Shown here: positions 5,265 to 12,166 of the stretch, one piece after another
Position numbering within the stretch: position 1 is the first letter of the stretch
Layout of the letters: each line of letters begins with the position of its first letter
Origin: Planctomycetota bacterium
Lineage (GTDB): Bacteria > Planctomycetota > Planctomycetia > Isosphaerales > Isosphaeraceae
Direction of reading: 5' to 3'
Assembly: GCA_021777685.1 (NCBI GenBank)
Contig: JAJYDH010000144.1
Span: 1 to 12,627 of the forward strand
DNA: 12,627 nucleotides
Program-made: the position numbers and the translations under genes
Notes under the pieces: generated by a model
Told to the model about the DNA's origin: nothing
The model's input: only the letters and a program-made list of their open reading frames with translations
The model's database searches: none

Positions 5265-8200
5265 ATGCCCGATGCCGATCCGAGCCCGGACCCGAAGCCT
5301 GTTCCCAGGCTCGGGAGCTATCTCCTGGTCGAGCCGCTCGGCTCCGGGGGGATGAGCAACGTCTTCCGCGCCGTGCACGAGGAATCGGGCAGCGTCGTCG
5401 CCGTGAAGGTCCTGCCGCGGACGTTGGCCAAGAATGTGACGCTGCTCCAGCGGTTCATCCGCGAGGCCAAGAGCGCCGAGGCCCTCGACCACCCGAACAT
5501 CGTCGCGATCTTCGACCGAGGGTTCGACCAGGGTCGGCATTATCTGGTCCTTGAGTATGTCGAGGGGCGCGACCTCCACGATCGGGTCCGCCTGAACGGC
5601 CCGCTCGCCCCCGACGAGGCCGTCCGGTTCATCCGGCAGGTGGCCGAGGGGCTCCGCTATGCCGCCGGGCGGGGGATGATCCATCGGGACGTCAAGCCGG
5701 CCAACCTGCTGATGACGCCCGACGGCCAGGCCAAGATCATCGACCTCGGCCTGGCACTCCAGACCGACGACGAGGACGAGCGGGTCACTCGCGACGGCAC
5801 GACCGTGGGTACCGTCGATTACATGGCCCCGGAACAGGCCCGCGACAGCCGCCAGACCAGCGAGCGGAGCGACATCTACTCGCTCGGCTGCACCTTCTAC
5901 TATCTCCTCACCGGCTCGCCACCGTTTCCGGGCGGCGGCCTCGCCGACAAGCTGGCCCGGCACTACAAGGCACCGATCCCCGAAGTCCGCGAGCATCGGC
6001 CGGACGTCTCCGAATCGCTCTCGCTCCTCGTCCGCAAGATGATGGAGAAGAAGCCGGAACGACGCTTCGCCGACTACACGCAACTCATCCAGGGGCTTGA
6101 CGCGCTTGCCGATCCCTCCGCGCCGGCGGGGCAGGGGGCGCCTCTCGACGCGTTGCTCGTCGACGACGACGAGGAGGATGAGATCGGCCTGTCGCCGACC
6201 GAGTCGATGATCTCCCGCGACAGGTCCGGCGGGCCCGATCGGCCCCCCTCGACCCGCGACCATCTGATGGCCGAGATCGTGGAGGACGACGACGGGCCGC
6301 CCGCTCGGAGCACTCCGCCCGCGCGACCGGGCAGTTCCCCCCCACGACGGCCACCGAGCCGGCCCGCCGAGGTCTCGCTCGCCGAGCTGGCCGAGCTCGA
6401 CGCCGATGACGTCGCGGAACGCCGCCAGGCCCGCCGATCCTCCGGGTCGACCCCCATCATGAAGCCGACCGGGAACCCGGCCGCGCCTCGGCCCGCCTCG
6501 ACCCCCCTCGACGCCATGCTCGAGGAGGACGATGAGGAGGTCTACGGCACGCCCGGGCCGCCCCGTCGCTCGGGCGAGGAATTGCCGCTGAAGACCTGGA
6601 TCGCGGCGGGCGTCCTGGTCGGCGTCTCGATCGCGGTCGTGGCCTTCGGCGTCTCGCTTGTCATCTCGATGACCAAGCCCCAACCTCCGCCCGAAGTGGC
6701 GAAGGAGAATGAGGCCGAGCCCGAGCCGCAGCCCACATACGTCGCGATCCCGAACTACCCGACCGGACGGCCCAAGGGCCCCATCGCCCCCGTCAAGAAG
6801 GCCGACACGACCAAGAAGGCATCCGAGCCGACGCAGGTCGCCGTCGTCGCGCCCGTGCCGCCTCCGGTTGAGACGGCCTACCCGGCGGAGTGGGAGACCC
6901 GACTCTTCCCGCCGCCGGCCTCGAAGGAACCGGCCCTTCCCGACCATCCGAAGATCGAAGTCCGACGGGTCATCGAGCCGGGGAAACTGCCCCAGACCTC
7001 CTCCCTGGCCTATGCGCTCGGGCTCTCCGGGGAGCTGGTCGAGATCGCCGACACCGGGCCGTTCTTCGAGGACGACTGCCAGGTCGCCGGCAAGTCTCGG
7101 CTGATCCGGGCCAGGCCCGGGATCCGGCCCATGATCAAGATCGAGATGACCTCGAACGAGATCGTCCGCGAGCGGCCGGCCAAGTTCGTGCTCGGCGGGG
7201 CCAAGATCGACCACCTTGTCCTTGAAGGGATCGACCTCGCCGTCGACGTCCGCGACCTCCCGGAGCACCAGAGATCCCTCTTCCTGTGCCAGGGGGCCTC
7301 GCTGACGCTCCGCGACTGCTCGCTGACGATCCTCAACGCCAACGACGCGACCCGGGGCAACCGGTTCGCGATCTTCCGGGTCGAGGACGGGGCGAAACCT
7401 AACCGGATCGTCCTGGAACGCTCGACCATCCGAGGCCCCGTCAGGACGCTCTTCGACCTGGCCGCGTCGCGGGCCAGGATCGTCCTCGACCGCTCGCTCG
7501 TGGTCGGCGACCTCGGGCCGTTGATCTCGCTCGAACCGGCCGAGAAGGGGGACCGGTCGCTCACCTTCCACCGAAGCGTGCTCGCGAGCAAGGGCCCGAT
7601 GATCGAGTTGGTCGGGCGATCGAGCCCGATCGTGATCCGAGCTCTGGGCTCGACCTTCGCCAAGCTGGAGGGCACGAACGTCTCGCCGCTGATCATGTCG
7701 AAGGCGGCGCTTTCGGGGGAACCGAGGGTGGCGATCGACTGGTCTGGGGAGGACAACGCCTTCGCCGGCTGGCCCTCCTGGCTCACGGCAGGGCCGGACA
7801 ACTCGATCCGCGTGCCCCGGCTCGACGGCGTGAAGACGGCCTGGCCGGGCTCGGACGCGACGAGCCGCGAGTCGGCGACGCCCTGGCCCGGGATCCCCCG
7901 GGGCGAGAAGGTCGTCCCGGCCGACTTCGCCCGACTGGCGCCGGAGCGTCGGGGGACCCTGGCGCGGATCGCCACGCCCCATCCCATGGTCGACGACCTG
8001 ACGGTCGGCTCGATCGCCCGACTCCTGACCCCCGAGCTCTCCAGCACGCTCATCCCGCCGTTCGTCCCCTCGCCGGCGGCGATGAACCCCGCGCCCGTTG
8101 TCATGCCGCCCCCTCAGCCGAACCAGACGGGCCCTCGGCTCAAGAACGCCCCCGGCCCGAATCGAACGGCACCGCCGAAGCCGACGGAGCCGCTTAACCT

Positions 8201-9332
8201 CGTTTTCGACGTCCAGGACCCCTCCTGGGCCGGCGACCTCGGGCGATTCCTGGCCGACAAGCTCGTCGAGGGGACCTTCCGCGCCACGGTCCGCGTCAAG
8301 GGCGCCGGGGTCTGGCCGACCAGCCCGATCCGACTGCCCGAGAGGCTCTCGATCGCGATCCTCGGCGAGTCGACCGAGGGGTCGAAGACGCCCATGCCCA
8401 CGTTCATCCCCAAACCCGACTCGGCGGGCCGGGCGATGTTCGAGCTGAAGGGGGGCGACCTGGCCCTGGCGAACCTGGCCTTCGCGGCCGAGGGGGCCGT
8501 CCGGCCGAAGCACTGGGTCCTGGTGGAAGAAGGCCTGCTGGCGATCCAGCATTGCCGGTTCCGCGACCCCGGTGGAGTCGGAGCCGCGCACGCCGGGGCC
8601 ATGATCGCGTTCCACGCCCGGGGGGCTACCCCGATCCCGCCCAGGGTCGGACCGCTCACCACATCGACCGACCGACCGACCGCCCGGCTCAAGAACTGCC
8701 TGATCTGGACCGGCGGCGATGCGATCTCGGCCGAGGTCGGTCGGGGCGTGGTCGCCCTGGAGAATTGCCTGGTCATCAGCGGAGGACCGGCGTTCTCGCT
8801 CTGGCCCCAGAAGGTCGACCGAGAGAAGTTCGAGGCCGACCTCGTCCTGGAGAGCTGCACGATCGCCGACGACCGGACGGCCGTCCTGCTCGGGCCCTGG
8901 CCCGGCGACCCCGACGGGCCGTCACGCCCCTGGCTGGTCTCGACCCGCTCGTGCGTCTTCCCCAGGACGCAGGTGGGCGGGGCAGGGGCCTTGCTCCAGG
9001 TCGACCCCGAGGCGATGACGCGCGGCGTCCTGTTCTGGCAGTCGGCGTCGGATGCCTACGACGTCGGCCGGTTCGTCGCACCGACCGGGCCTCAGCCGGC
9101 GAACGTCCCCTCGCCCGACGTGAAGCGGCAATGGATGGACCTCTGGGGCATCAATCACACCCGGAGGGATCGCGGCCCCGACCCCCGCCGGAACGAGGTC
9201 GTGCTCCGCTACGCCGACAAGGATCGGCCCAAGCCCGGAAAGGTCGTCCCGGCGGCCCTGGAGCTGGACACGAAGCAGATGAAGGACGTGGGGGTCGACT
9301 TCAAGAACCTCCCGCCCGCCCCGAAGAGCTGA
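5265..9332 (+). CDS. Membrane-spanning Ser/Thr protein kinase with duplicated beta-helix-like ectodomain
   Basis: This 1355-residue Hanks-type kinase has its catalytic domain at about 18-280. It shows the glycine loop LGSGGMSNV (25-33), Lys48 in AVKVL, Glu67 of helix C, the catalytic loop HRDVKPAN (140-147, Asp142), DLG (160-162) in place of DFG, APE (188-190) and Asp203. All catalytic residues are present. A proline- and acid-rich juxtamembrane linker (about 285-440) repeats a PLDA[LM]L + acidic motif at 293 and 414. One membrane helix spans about 444-469, so the long C-terminal part lies outside the cytoplasm. That part has two modules (about 560-830 and 975-1260) rich in short strands such as LEGIDLAV, LTLRDCSLTI, IVLERSTIRG, ALENCLVISG and LVLESCTIAD, the pattern of right-handed parallel beta-helices. 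Pro-rich linkers separate them. No kinase-independent enzyme motif is seen in the ectodomain. GGAAGGA lies about 6 bases before the ATG. efpL follows 41 bp downstream. Confidence 0.92.
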   Translation: MPDADPSPDPKPVPRLGSYLLVEPLGSGGMSNVFRAVHEESGSVVAVKVLPRTLAKNVTLLQRFIREAKSAEALDHPNIVAIFDRGFDQGRHYLVLEYVEGRDLHDRVRLNGPLAPDEAVRFIRQVAEGLRYAAGRGMIHRDVKPANLLMTPDGQAKIIDLGLALQTDDEDERVTRDGTTVGTVDYMAPEQARDSRQTSERSDIYSLGCTFYYLLTGSPPFPGGGLADKLARHYKAPIPEVREHRPDVSESLSLLVRKMMEKKPERRFADYTQLIQGLDALADPSAPAGQGAPLDALLVDDDEEDEIGLSPTESMISRDRSGGPDRPPSTRDHLMAEIVEDDDGPPARSTPPARPGSSPPRRPPSRPAEVSLAELAELDADDVAERRQARRSSGSTPIMKPTGNPAAPRPASTPLDAMLEEDDEEVYGTPGPPRRSGEELPLKTWIAAGVLVGVSIAVVAFGVSLVISMTKPQPPPEVAKENEAEPEPQPTYVAIPNYPTGRPKGPIAPVKKADTTKKASEPTQVAVVAPVPPPVETAYPAEWETRLFPPPASKEPALPDHPKIEVRRVIEPGKLPQTSSLAYALGLSGELVEIADTGPFFEDDCQVAGKSRLIRARPGIRPMIKIEMTSNEIVRERPAKFVLGGAKIDHLVLEGIDLAVDVRDLPEHQRSLFLCQGASLTLRDCSLTILNANDATRGNRFAIFRVEDGAKPNRIVLERSTIRGPVRTLFDLAASRARIVLDRSLVVGDLGPLISLEPAEKGDRSLTFHRSVLASKGPMIELVGRSSPIVIRALGSTFAKLEGTNVSPLIMSKAALSGEPRVAIDWSGEDNAFAGWPSWLTAGPDNSIRVPRLDGVKTAWPGSDATSRESATPWPGIPRGEKVVPADFARLAPERRGTLARIATPHPMVDDLTVGSIARLLTPELSSTLIPPFVPSPAAMNPAPVVMPPPQPNQTGPRLKNAPGPNRTAPPKPTEPLNLVFDVQDPSWAGDLGRFLADKLVEGTFRATVRVKGAGVWPTSPIRLPERLSIAILGESTEGSKTPMPTFIPKPDSAGRAMFELKGGDLALANLAFAAEGAVRPKHWVLVEEGLLAIQHCRFRDPGGVGAAHAGAMIAFHARGATPIPPRVGPLTTSTDRPTARLKNCLIWTGGDAISAEVGRGVVALENCLVISGGPAFSLWPQKVDREKFEADLVLESCTIADDRTAVLLGPWPGDPDGPSRPWLVSTRSCVFPRTQVGGAGALLQVDPEAMTRGVLFWQSASDAYDVGRFVAPTGPQPANVPSPDVKRQWMDLWGINHTRRDRGPDPRRNEVVLRYADKDRPKPGKVVPAALELDTKQMKDVGVDFKNLPPAPKS

Positions 9333-9373
9333 CCGGAATCTGATTTCAGGACCCCAGACGAGGACGAGCCGCC

Positions 9374-9943
9374 GTGGTTCCCGCCAAGGATTTCAAGCGC
9401 CGGATGGTCGTCGAGATCGACGGCGCCCCGCACATGATCGAGCACATCCAGGTCCAGAGCCCATCGGCCCGGGGGGCGGCGACCCTCTACAAGGTCAAGG
9501 CCCGCAACCTCAAGACCCGCAACCGGGTCGAGAAGTCGTACAAGGGGACCGAGGGCCTCAACGAGTCGAGCTTCGAGCGCCGGCCCGTCCAGTTCCTCTA
9601 CAAGGACCCCGACGGCTACCACTTCATGGACTCGGCCGACTTCAACCAGTTCTCGCTCAGGCCCGAGGATGTGGAGGAGTTCGTCCCCTACATGACCGAG
9701 AACATGGAGGGTGTCGATGCCCTGCTCGTCGACGAGGAAGTCATCGGGATCGAGATCCCCGACACCGTCGAGCTGGACATCGTCGACACCGCGCCCGGGG
9801 TCCGGGGCAACTCCGCCACCGGCCGGACCAAGCCCGCCACGCTCTCGACCGGGCACGTCATCCAGGTCCCCGAGCACCTCGACTCGAACGTGAGGGTCCG
9901 CGTGAGCACCGACACCGGCGAGTACCTCGGCCGGGCGAATTGA
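9374..9943 (+). CDS. efpL: Elongation factor P-like protein EfpL (YeiP)
   Basis: The 189-residue protein has the three-barrel EF-P fold and matches E. coli YeiP/EfpL rather than EF-P itself. The N-terminal loop reads QSPSARGAATLYK, with Arg33 where EF-P carries its modified Lys34. The C-terminus has the signature VDTAPGVRGNSATGRTKPAT followed by LSTGHVIQVPEHL and a GRA end. EfpL binds ribosomes stalled at proline-containing and some other hard-to-make motifs and eases peptide bond formation, with the unmodified Arg replacing the lysine modification. No modification enzyme is therefore needed. The start is GTG at 9374, supported by GAGGA (9360-9364) 9 bases upstream and by length agreement with YeiP. 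It lies 41 bp after the kinase on the same strand with no promoter visible between, so it is likely in the same transcript. Confidence 0.95.
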   Translation: MVPAKDFKRRMVVEIDGAPHMIEHIQVQSPSARGAATLYKVKARNLKTRNRVEKSYKGTEGLNESSFERRPVQFLYKDPDGYHFMDSADFNQFSLRPEDVEEFVPYMTENMEGVDALLVDEEVIGIEIPDTVELDIVDTAPGVRGNSATGRTKPATLSTGHVIQVPEHLDSNVRVRVSTDTGEYLGRAN

Positions 9944-9944
9944 G

Positions 9945-9964
9945 CGGTCGGCTCCGGTCGGCTC
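9945..9964 (+). repeat. Tandem 10-bp direct repeat
   Basis: CGGTCGGCTC occurs twice head to tail directly after the efpL stop codon. The second copy can also pair with GACCG at 9966-9970. No function is evident. Confidence 0.7.
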
Positions 9965-9996
9965 GGACCGATCGCCGCCCCAATGTTCGACGGTCG

Positions 9997-10029
9997 CCCG
10001 CCCGGTCACGGCCTCCGCGACCGGGCGGG
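9997..10029. terminator. Strong GC-rich hairpin downstream of efpL
   Basis: CCCGCCCGGTC (9997-10007) is perfectly complementary to GACCGGGCGGG (10019-10029) across an 11-base loop. It lies 54 bases after the efpL stop, between convergent gene sets. There is no T-tract on either side, so it may be an mRNA 3'-end stabiliser or an L-shaped terminator rather than a classical intrinsic terminator. Confidence 0.5.
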
Positions 10030-10089
10030 AGATCGGCCGGGGATGAGCCCACTCCGCCCATCACGCCGATCGCGGCCAGGCTCCCGCCT

Positions 10090-10109
10090 CGACCGATTTG
10101 AAGCGGTCG
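10090..10109. repeat. Second inverted repeat in the convergent gap
   Basis: CGACCG (10090-10095) and CGGTCG (10104-10109) form a 6-bp stem with an 8-base loop. It lies between efpL and the minus-strand lipoprotein gene and could contribute to termination from either side. GGATTAATCC (10187-10196), a 10-bp palindrome, lies closer to the lipoprotein stop. Confidence 0.4.
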
Positions 10110-10215
10110 TGGGGCGGCGGAACTGGACGATCCGCCTCGTCTGAGGACCATTTCTCCACGCCCGGCGTCTTCAAACCGGAGCGGGAGGATTAATCCGAAG
10201 TGGCGGTCGGAGCTG

Positions 10216-10560
10216 TCAATAAGGCGTGGTGGTCGCCGGGGGTGCGCCGACGACGATCTGCTTCAACTCGCCGTAGATCCCGGCGGGGACTCCGATGAAG
10301 GCCGCGGCGGCTGTTTTTGTGACCTTGTTGTTGCCGGTGCTCTCGTAATACTGCCGGGGCTTGGAGAAGAGCGGATGCCGGTCGACGACCGTGACCGTGC
10401 CGGGCACGGGCTTGGCCACGACGGTCCCTTCGGACTCGCCGGGCACGGTGGAGAGCGCGGGCTCGGTCGAGGCGAGGGTCCGCTTCGAAGGGCCTCCGTT
10501 GCAGCCCGTCGCCAGCACGGCCGCCATGATGGCGGCCACCGTCCATTGGAGGGCACGCAT
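10216..10560 (-). CDS. Small predicted lipoprotein of unknown function
   Basis: The 114-residue protein begins MRALQWTVAAIMAAVLATGC, a short positively charged signal peptide and hydrophobic stretch ending in a lipobox-like ATGC (Cys20), so it is probably lipidated and anchored in a membrane. The -3 residue is Ala rather than Leu, which makes the lipobox slightly weak. The mature part has a low-complexity Thr/Pro/Val stretch and then a denser C-terminal segment (about 60-105: RHPLFSKPRQYYESTGNNK, then AAFIGVPAGIYGELKQIVVG) that looks like the conserved part. I do not recognise a named family. The ATG at 10560 is chosen because the signal peptide starts there, with AAGGA 11 bases upstream; the open frame extends further but without protein-like sequence. 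It lies 98 bp downstream of the CAP-domain gene on the same strand, so the two exported proteins may be co-expressed. Confidence 0.75.
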   Translation of the reverse strand: MRALQWTVAAIMAAVLATGCNGGPSKRTLASTEPALSTVPGESEGTVVAKPVPGTVTVVDRHPLFSKPRQYYESTGNNKVTKTAAAAFIGVPAGIYGELKQIVVGAPPATTTPY

Positions 10561-10658
10561 GGGTCTGACAATCCTTTCCGACGCGACGCGACCCTGCTCG
10601 GGCCGAGACGTGGCGCCTTGATGGAAGGATAACCCACGCCCTGGATTGGTCGGCGAAA

Positions 10659-11189
10659 TCAGCGGGCCAGGGGGGTTCCGAATGTGACGCACCAATAGGA
10701 AACGCCATCCTTGTCGATGGCGCGGCCGGCGCCGATCTCGGTGAAATGGCCGAGGATGTTGCGCCGGTGGCCCGGACTCCGCAACCACCCGGCCATCACC
10801 GCGTCGACATCGTCGAAACCATACGCGACGTTCTCCGCCGCCGCCTGGTAGCGATACCCTTGCTGCTTCATCCGCTCGAACGGCGAGGAGCCGTCGCCCC
10901 CCTTGTGGCTCATCTTCCGCCGGTCGGCCATGTCGCGGGCGTGCTCGGCCGCGGCGGCCTCCAGCCCCGGGTCGAGGGCCAGCGGCGAGAGCCCGGCCTT
11001 CGCCCGCCGGGCGTTATGGGCGGCCACGACCCGCTCGACCACGTCCGAAGGCTCGGCCTCGGGGACCTCCCGCCGGAGAGAGGGCAGGGGGGCCGGCGCC
11101 GGGGTCGACCGGGGCTGGGCGCACGAGGTGGCCGTCGCCGCGGCCAGAGCGGCGGCCATCGCGAATCGTCGACGGGTGGTGCGTCCCAT
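10659..11189 (-). CDS. CAP/SCP-domain (YkwD-like) exported protein, probable Tat lipoprotein
   Basis: The 176-residue protein starts MGRTTRRRFAMAAALAAATATSC, which combines a twin-arginine motif (TRRRF) with a hydrophobic stretch and a Cys at 23 that could be lipidated. After a Pro/Ala spacer a single CAP domain spans about 50-175. It shows AHNARR (57-62, His58), KMSHKG (His95), AAENVAYG (Glu119) and GWLRSPGHRRNIL (134-146, His141), the classical SCP/YkwD tetrad. Bacterial CAP proteins act outside the cytoplasm, but their biochemical role is mostly unknown; envelope binding or cation-dependent activity has been proposed. The ATG at 11189 is preferred over an in-frame ATG at 11231 because the Tat signal then sits at the very N-terminus. 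The Shine-Dalgarno match (CGGGAC) is poor. The gene is divergent from the exonuclease gene and shares with it the 152-bp region containing an inverted repeat. Confidence 0.9.
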   Translation of the reverse strand: MGRTTRRRFAMAAALAAATATSCAQPRSTPAPAPLPSLRREVPEAEPSDVVERVVAAHNARRAKAGLSPLALDPGLEAAAAEHARDMADRRKMSHKGGDGSSPFERMKQQGYRYQAAAENVAYGFDDVDAVMAGWLRSPGHRRNILGHFTEIGAGRAIDKDGVSYWCVTFGTPLAR

Positions 11190-11234
11190 GTCCCGATTGT
11201 TCGGCCGGGGGACGGCCGCCCCGCGAGTCATTCC

Positions 11235-11261
11235 CCGGTCGACCTATCCGACGTCGACCGG
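11235..11261. promoter_or_regulatory. Operator-like 9+9 bp inverted repeat with adjacent -10 CATAAT
   Basis: CCGGTCGAC (11235-11243) and GTCGACCGG (11253-11261) are perfectly complementary across a 9-base spacer. The repeat lies between the divergent CAP and exonuclease genes. CATAAT (11268-11273), 5 of 6 bases of the -10 consensus, begins 6 bases after the repeat on the plus strand, so the repeat covers the -35 position. That is a typical operator or activator placement. No conventional -35 is visible. Confidence 0.4.
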
Positions 11262-11341
11262 CGTCCGCATAATGGAGGAGTCGCGAGGGACGACGGATCG
11301 CCGACCGACGCGGACGATTTCACCGGGAGCAATCACGCACG

Positions 11342-12166
11342 ATGGGCGAGGCGGTCGATTCCGAATTCGTGGCGTTCGACCTGGAGACGACCGGGCTCTC
11401 GGCCGAGTCGGACCGGATCGTCGAGGTCGGCGCGGTCCGGTTCGACGCGTCGGGCCAGGTCGTCGGCGAATTCGAACGGCTGGTCAACCCGCTCCGGCCC
11501 TCGGGCGCGAGGGCCCGCGCGGTCCACGGGATCTCCGACGCCGAGCTGGCCCTGGCCGAGACGGCGGAGGCGGTCCTGCCCGAGTTCCTCGAATTCCTCG
11601 GCGACCCCGCCCGTACGACCCTCCTGGCCCACAACGCGACGTTCGACGCGGGCTTCCTCGGCCGTGAGCTGGCCCGCCTGGGCCGGCCTATGCCGGGGCA
11701 CATGGTCGTCGACACCCTGGCGCTGAGCCGTCGGCGCTGGCCGGGCCTGGGTAGCCACAAGCTCGACTTCCTCGCCCGGATGCTCAATCTCGACTCCCAC
11801 GGCCCTCACCGGGCGCTGGCCGATAGCCGGAGGGTCCAGGGGCTCTGGCTGGCCCTCGAATCGGGGACGACCGCGGGCGAGTCTCCGCTGGCCTACCCGA
11901 TCTTCGACGCACGCTCACCGCTCCCCGCGCCCCGGGGGTGGGGCGAGGTCGAGGAAGCGATCGGGCGCGATCAGTTCCTCCGGATCGAGTACACGGGCGG
12001 GACCCGGGGCACGGCCGCTCGCGAGGTCACGCCCCGGCGGTTCTCGAACCGGGGCGGGGTCGCGTACCTCGTCGCCCTCTGCCACATCGATCGCAAGGTC
12101 AAGGAGTTCCGGCTCGACCGCGTGCGTAGCTTCGCCGTCGTCGAGGGCCGAGGGGCGGGGTCCTGA
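11342..12166 (+). CDS. DEDDh 3'-5' exonuclease fused to a WYL domain
   Basis: The 274-residue protein has an N-terminal RNase T/DnaQ-type exonuclease domain (about 8-175) and a C-terminal WYL domain (about 205-267). Exo I is FDLETTGL with Asp13 and Glu15, Exo II is AHNATFDAGFL with Asp102, and Exo III is HRALADSRR with His156 and Asp161, so all DEDDh metal ligands are present. The second domain reads FLRIEYTGG...REVTPRRFSNRGGVAYLVALC...VKEFRLDRV, the WYL (Sm-like) pattern with AYL (241-243) instead of WYL. WYL domains bind ligands or nucleic acids and usually regulate helix-turn-helix proteins, but no helix-turn-helix is present here. A role in DNA repair or nucleic-acid turnover controlled by a bound ligand is inferred. 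GGGAG lies 11 bases before the ATG. The stop overlaps the mfnB start (TGATG). Confidence 0.9.
   Translation: MGEAVDSEFVAFDLETTGLSAESDRIVEVGAVRFDASGQVVGEFERLVNPLRPSGARARAVHGISDAELALAETAEAVLPEFLEFLGDPARTTLLAHNATFDAGFLGRELARLGRPMPGHMVVDTLALSRRRWPGLGSHKLDFLARMLNLDSHGPHRALADSRRVQGLWLALESGTTAGESPLAYPIFDARSPLPAPRGWGEVEEAIGRDQFLRIEYTGGTRGTAAREVTPRRFSNRGGVAYLVALCHIDRKVKEFRLDRVRSFAVVEGRGAGS

Noticed and set aside
7010..8104. Second long minus-strand frame under the kinase
   Set aside because: Ser/Arg-rich with no recognisable family and entirely within the kinase gene.
4974..8615. Antisense open frame of 1213 codons across the kinase gene and its upstream region
   Set aside because: Its composition (Arg/Gly/Asp/Leu-rich, no domain or motif) is what the complement of GC-rich coding sequence gives, while the plus-strand frame has full kinase motifs.
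10561..10788. Longer start of the lipoprotein gene
   Set aside because: The extra 76 residues overlap the CAP gene, lack protein-like character and displace the signal peptide.
11190..11231. Upstream ATG (11231) for the CAP-domain protein
   Set aside because: It would bury the Tat signal 14 residues inside the protein; the ATG at 11189 puts it at the N-terminus.
10746..11726. Plus-strand frame spanning the CAP gene, the intergenic region and the exonuclease start
   Set aside because: It crosses two well-supported genes in wrong frames and becomes Arg/Ser/Pro low-complexity.
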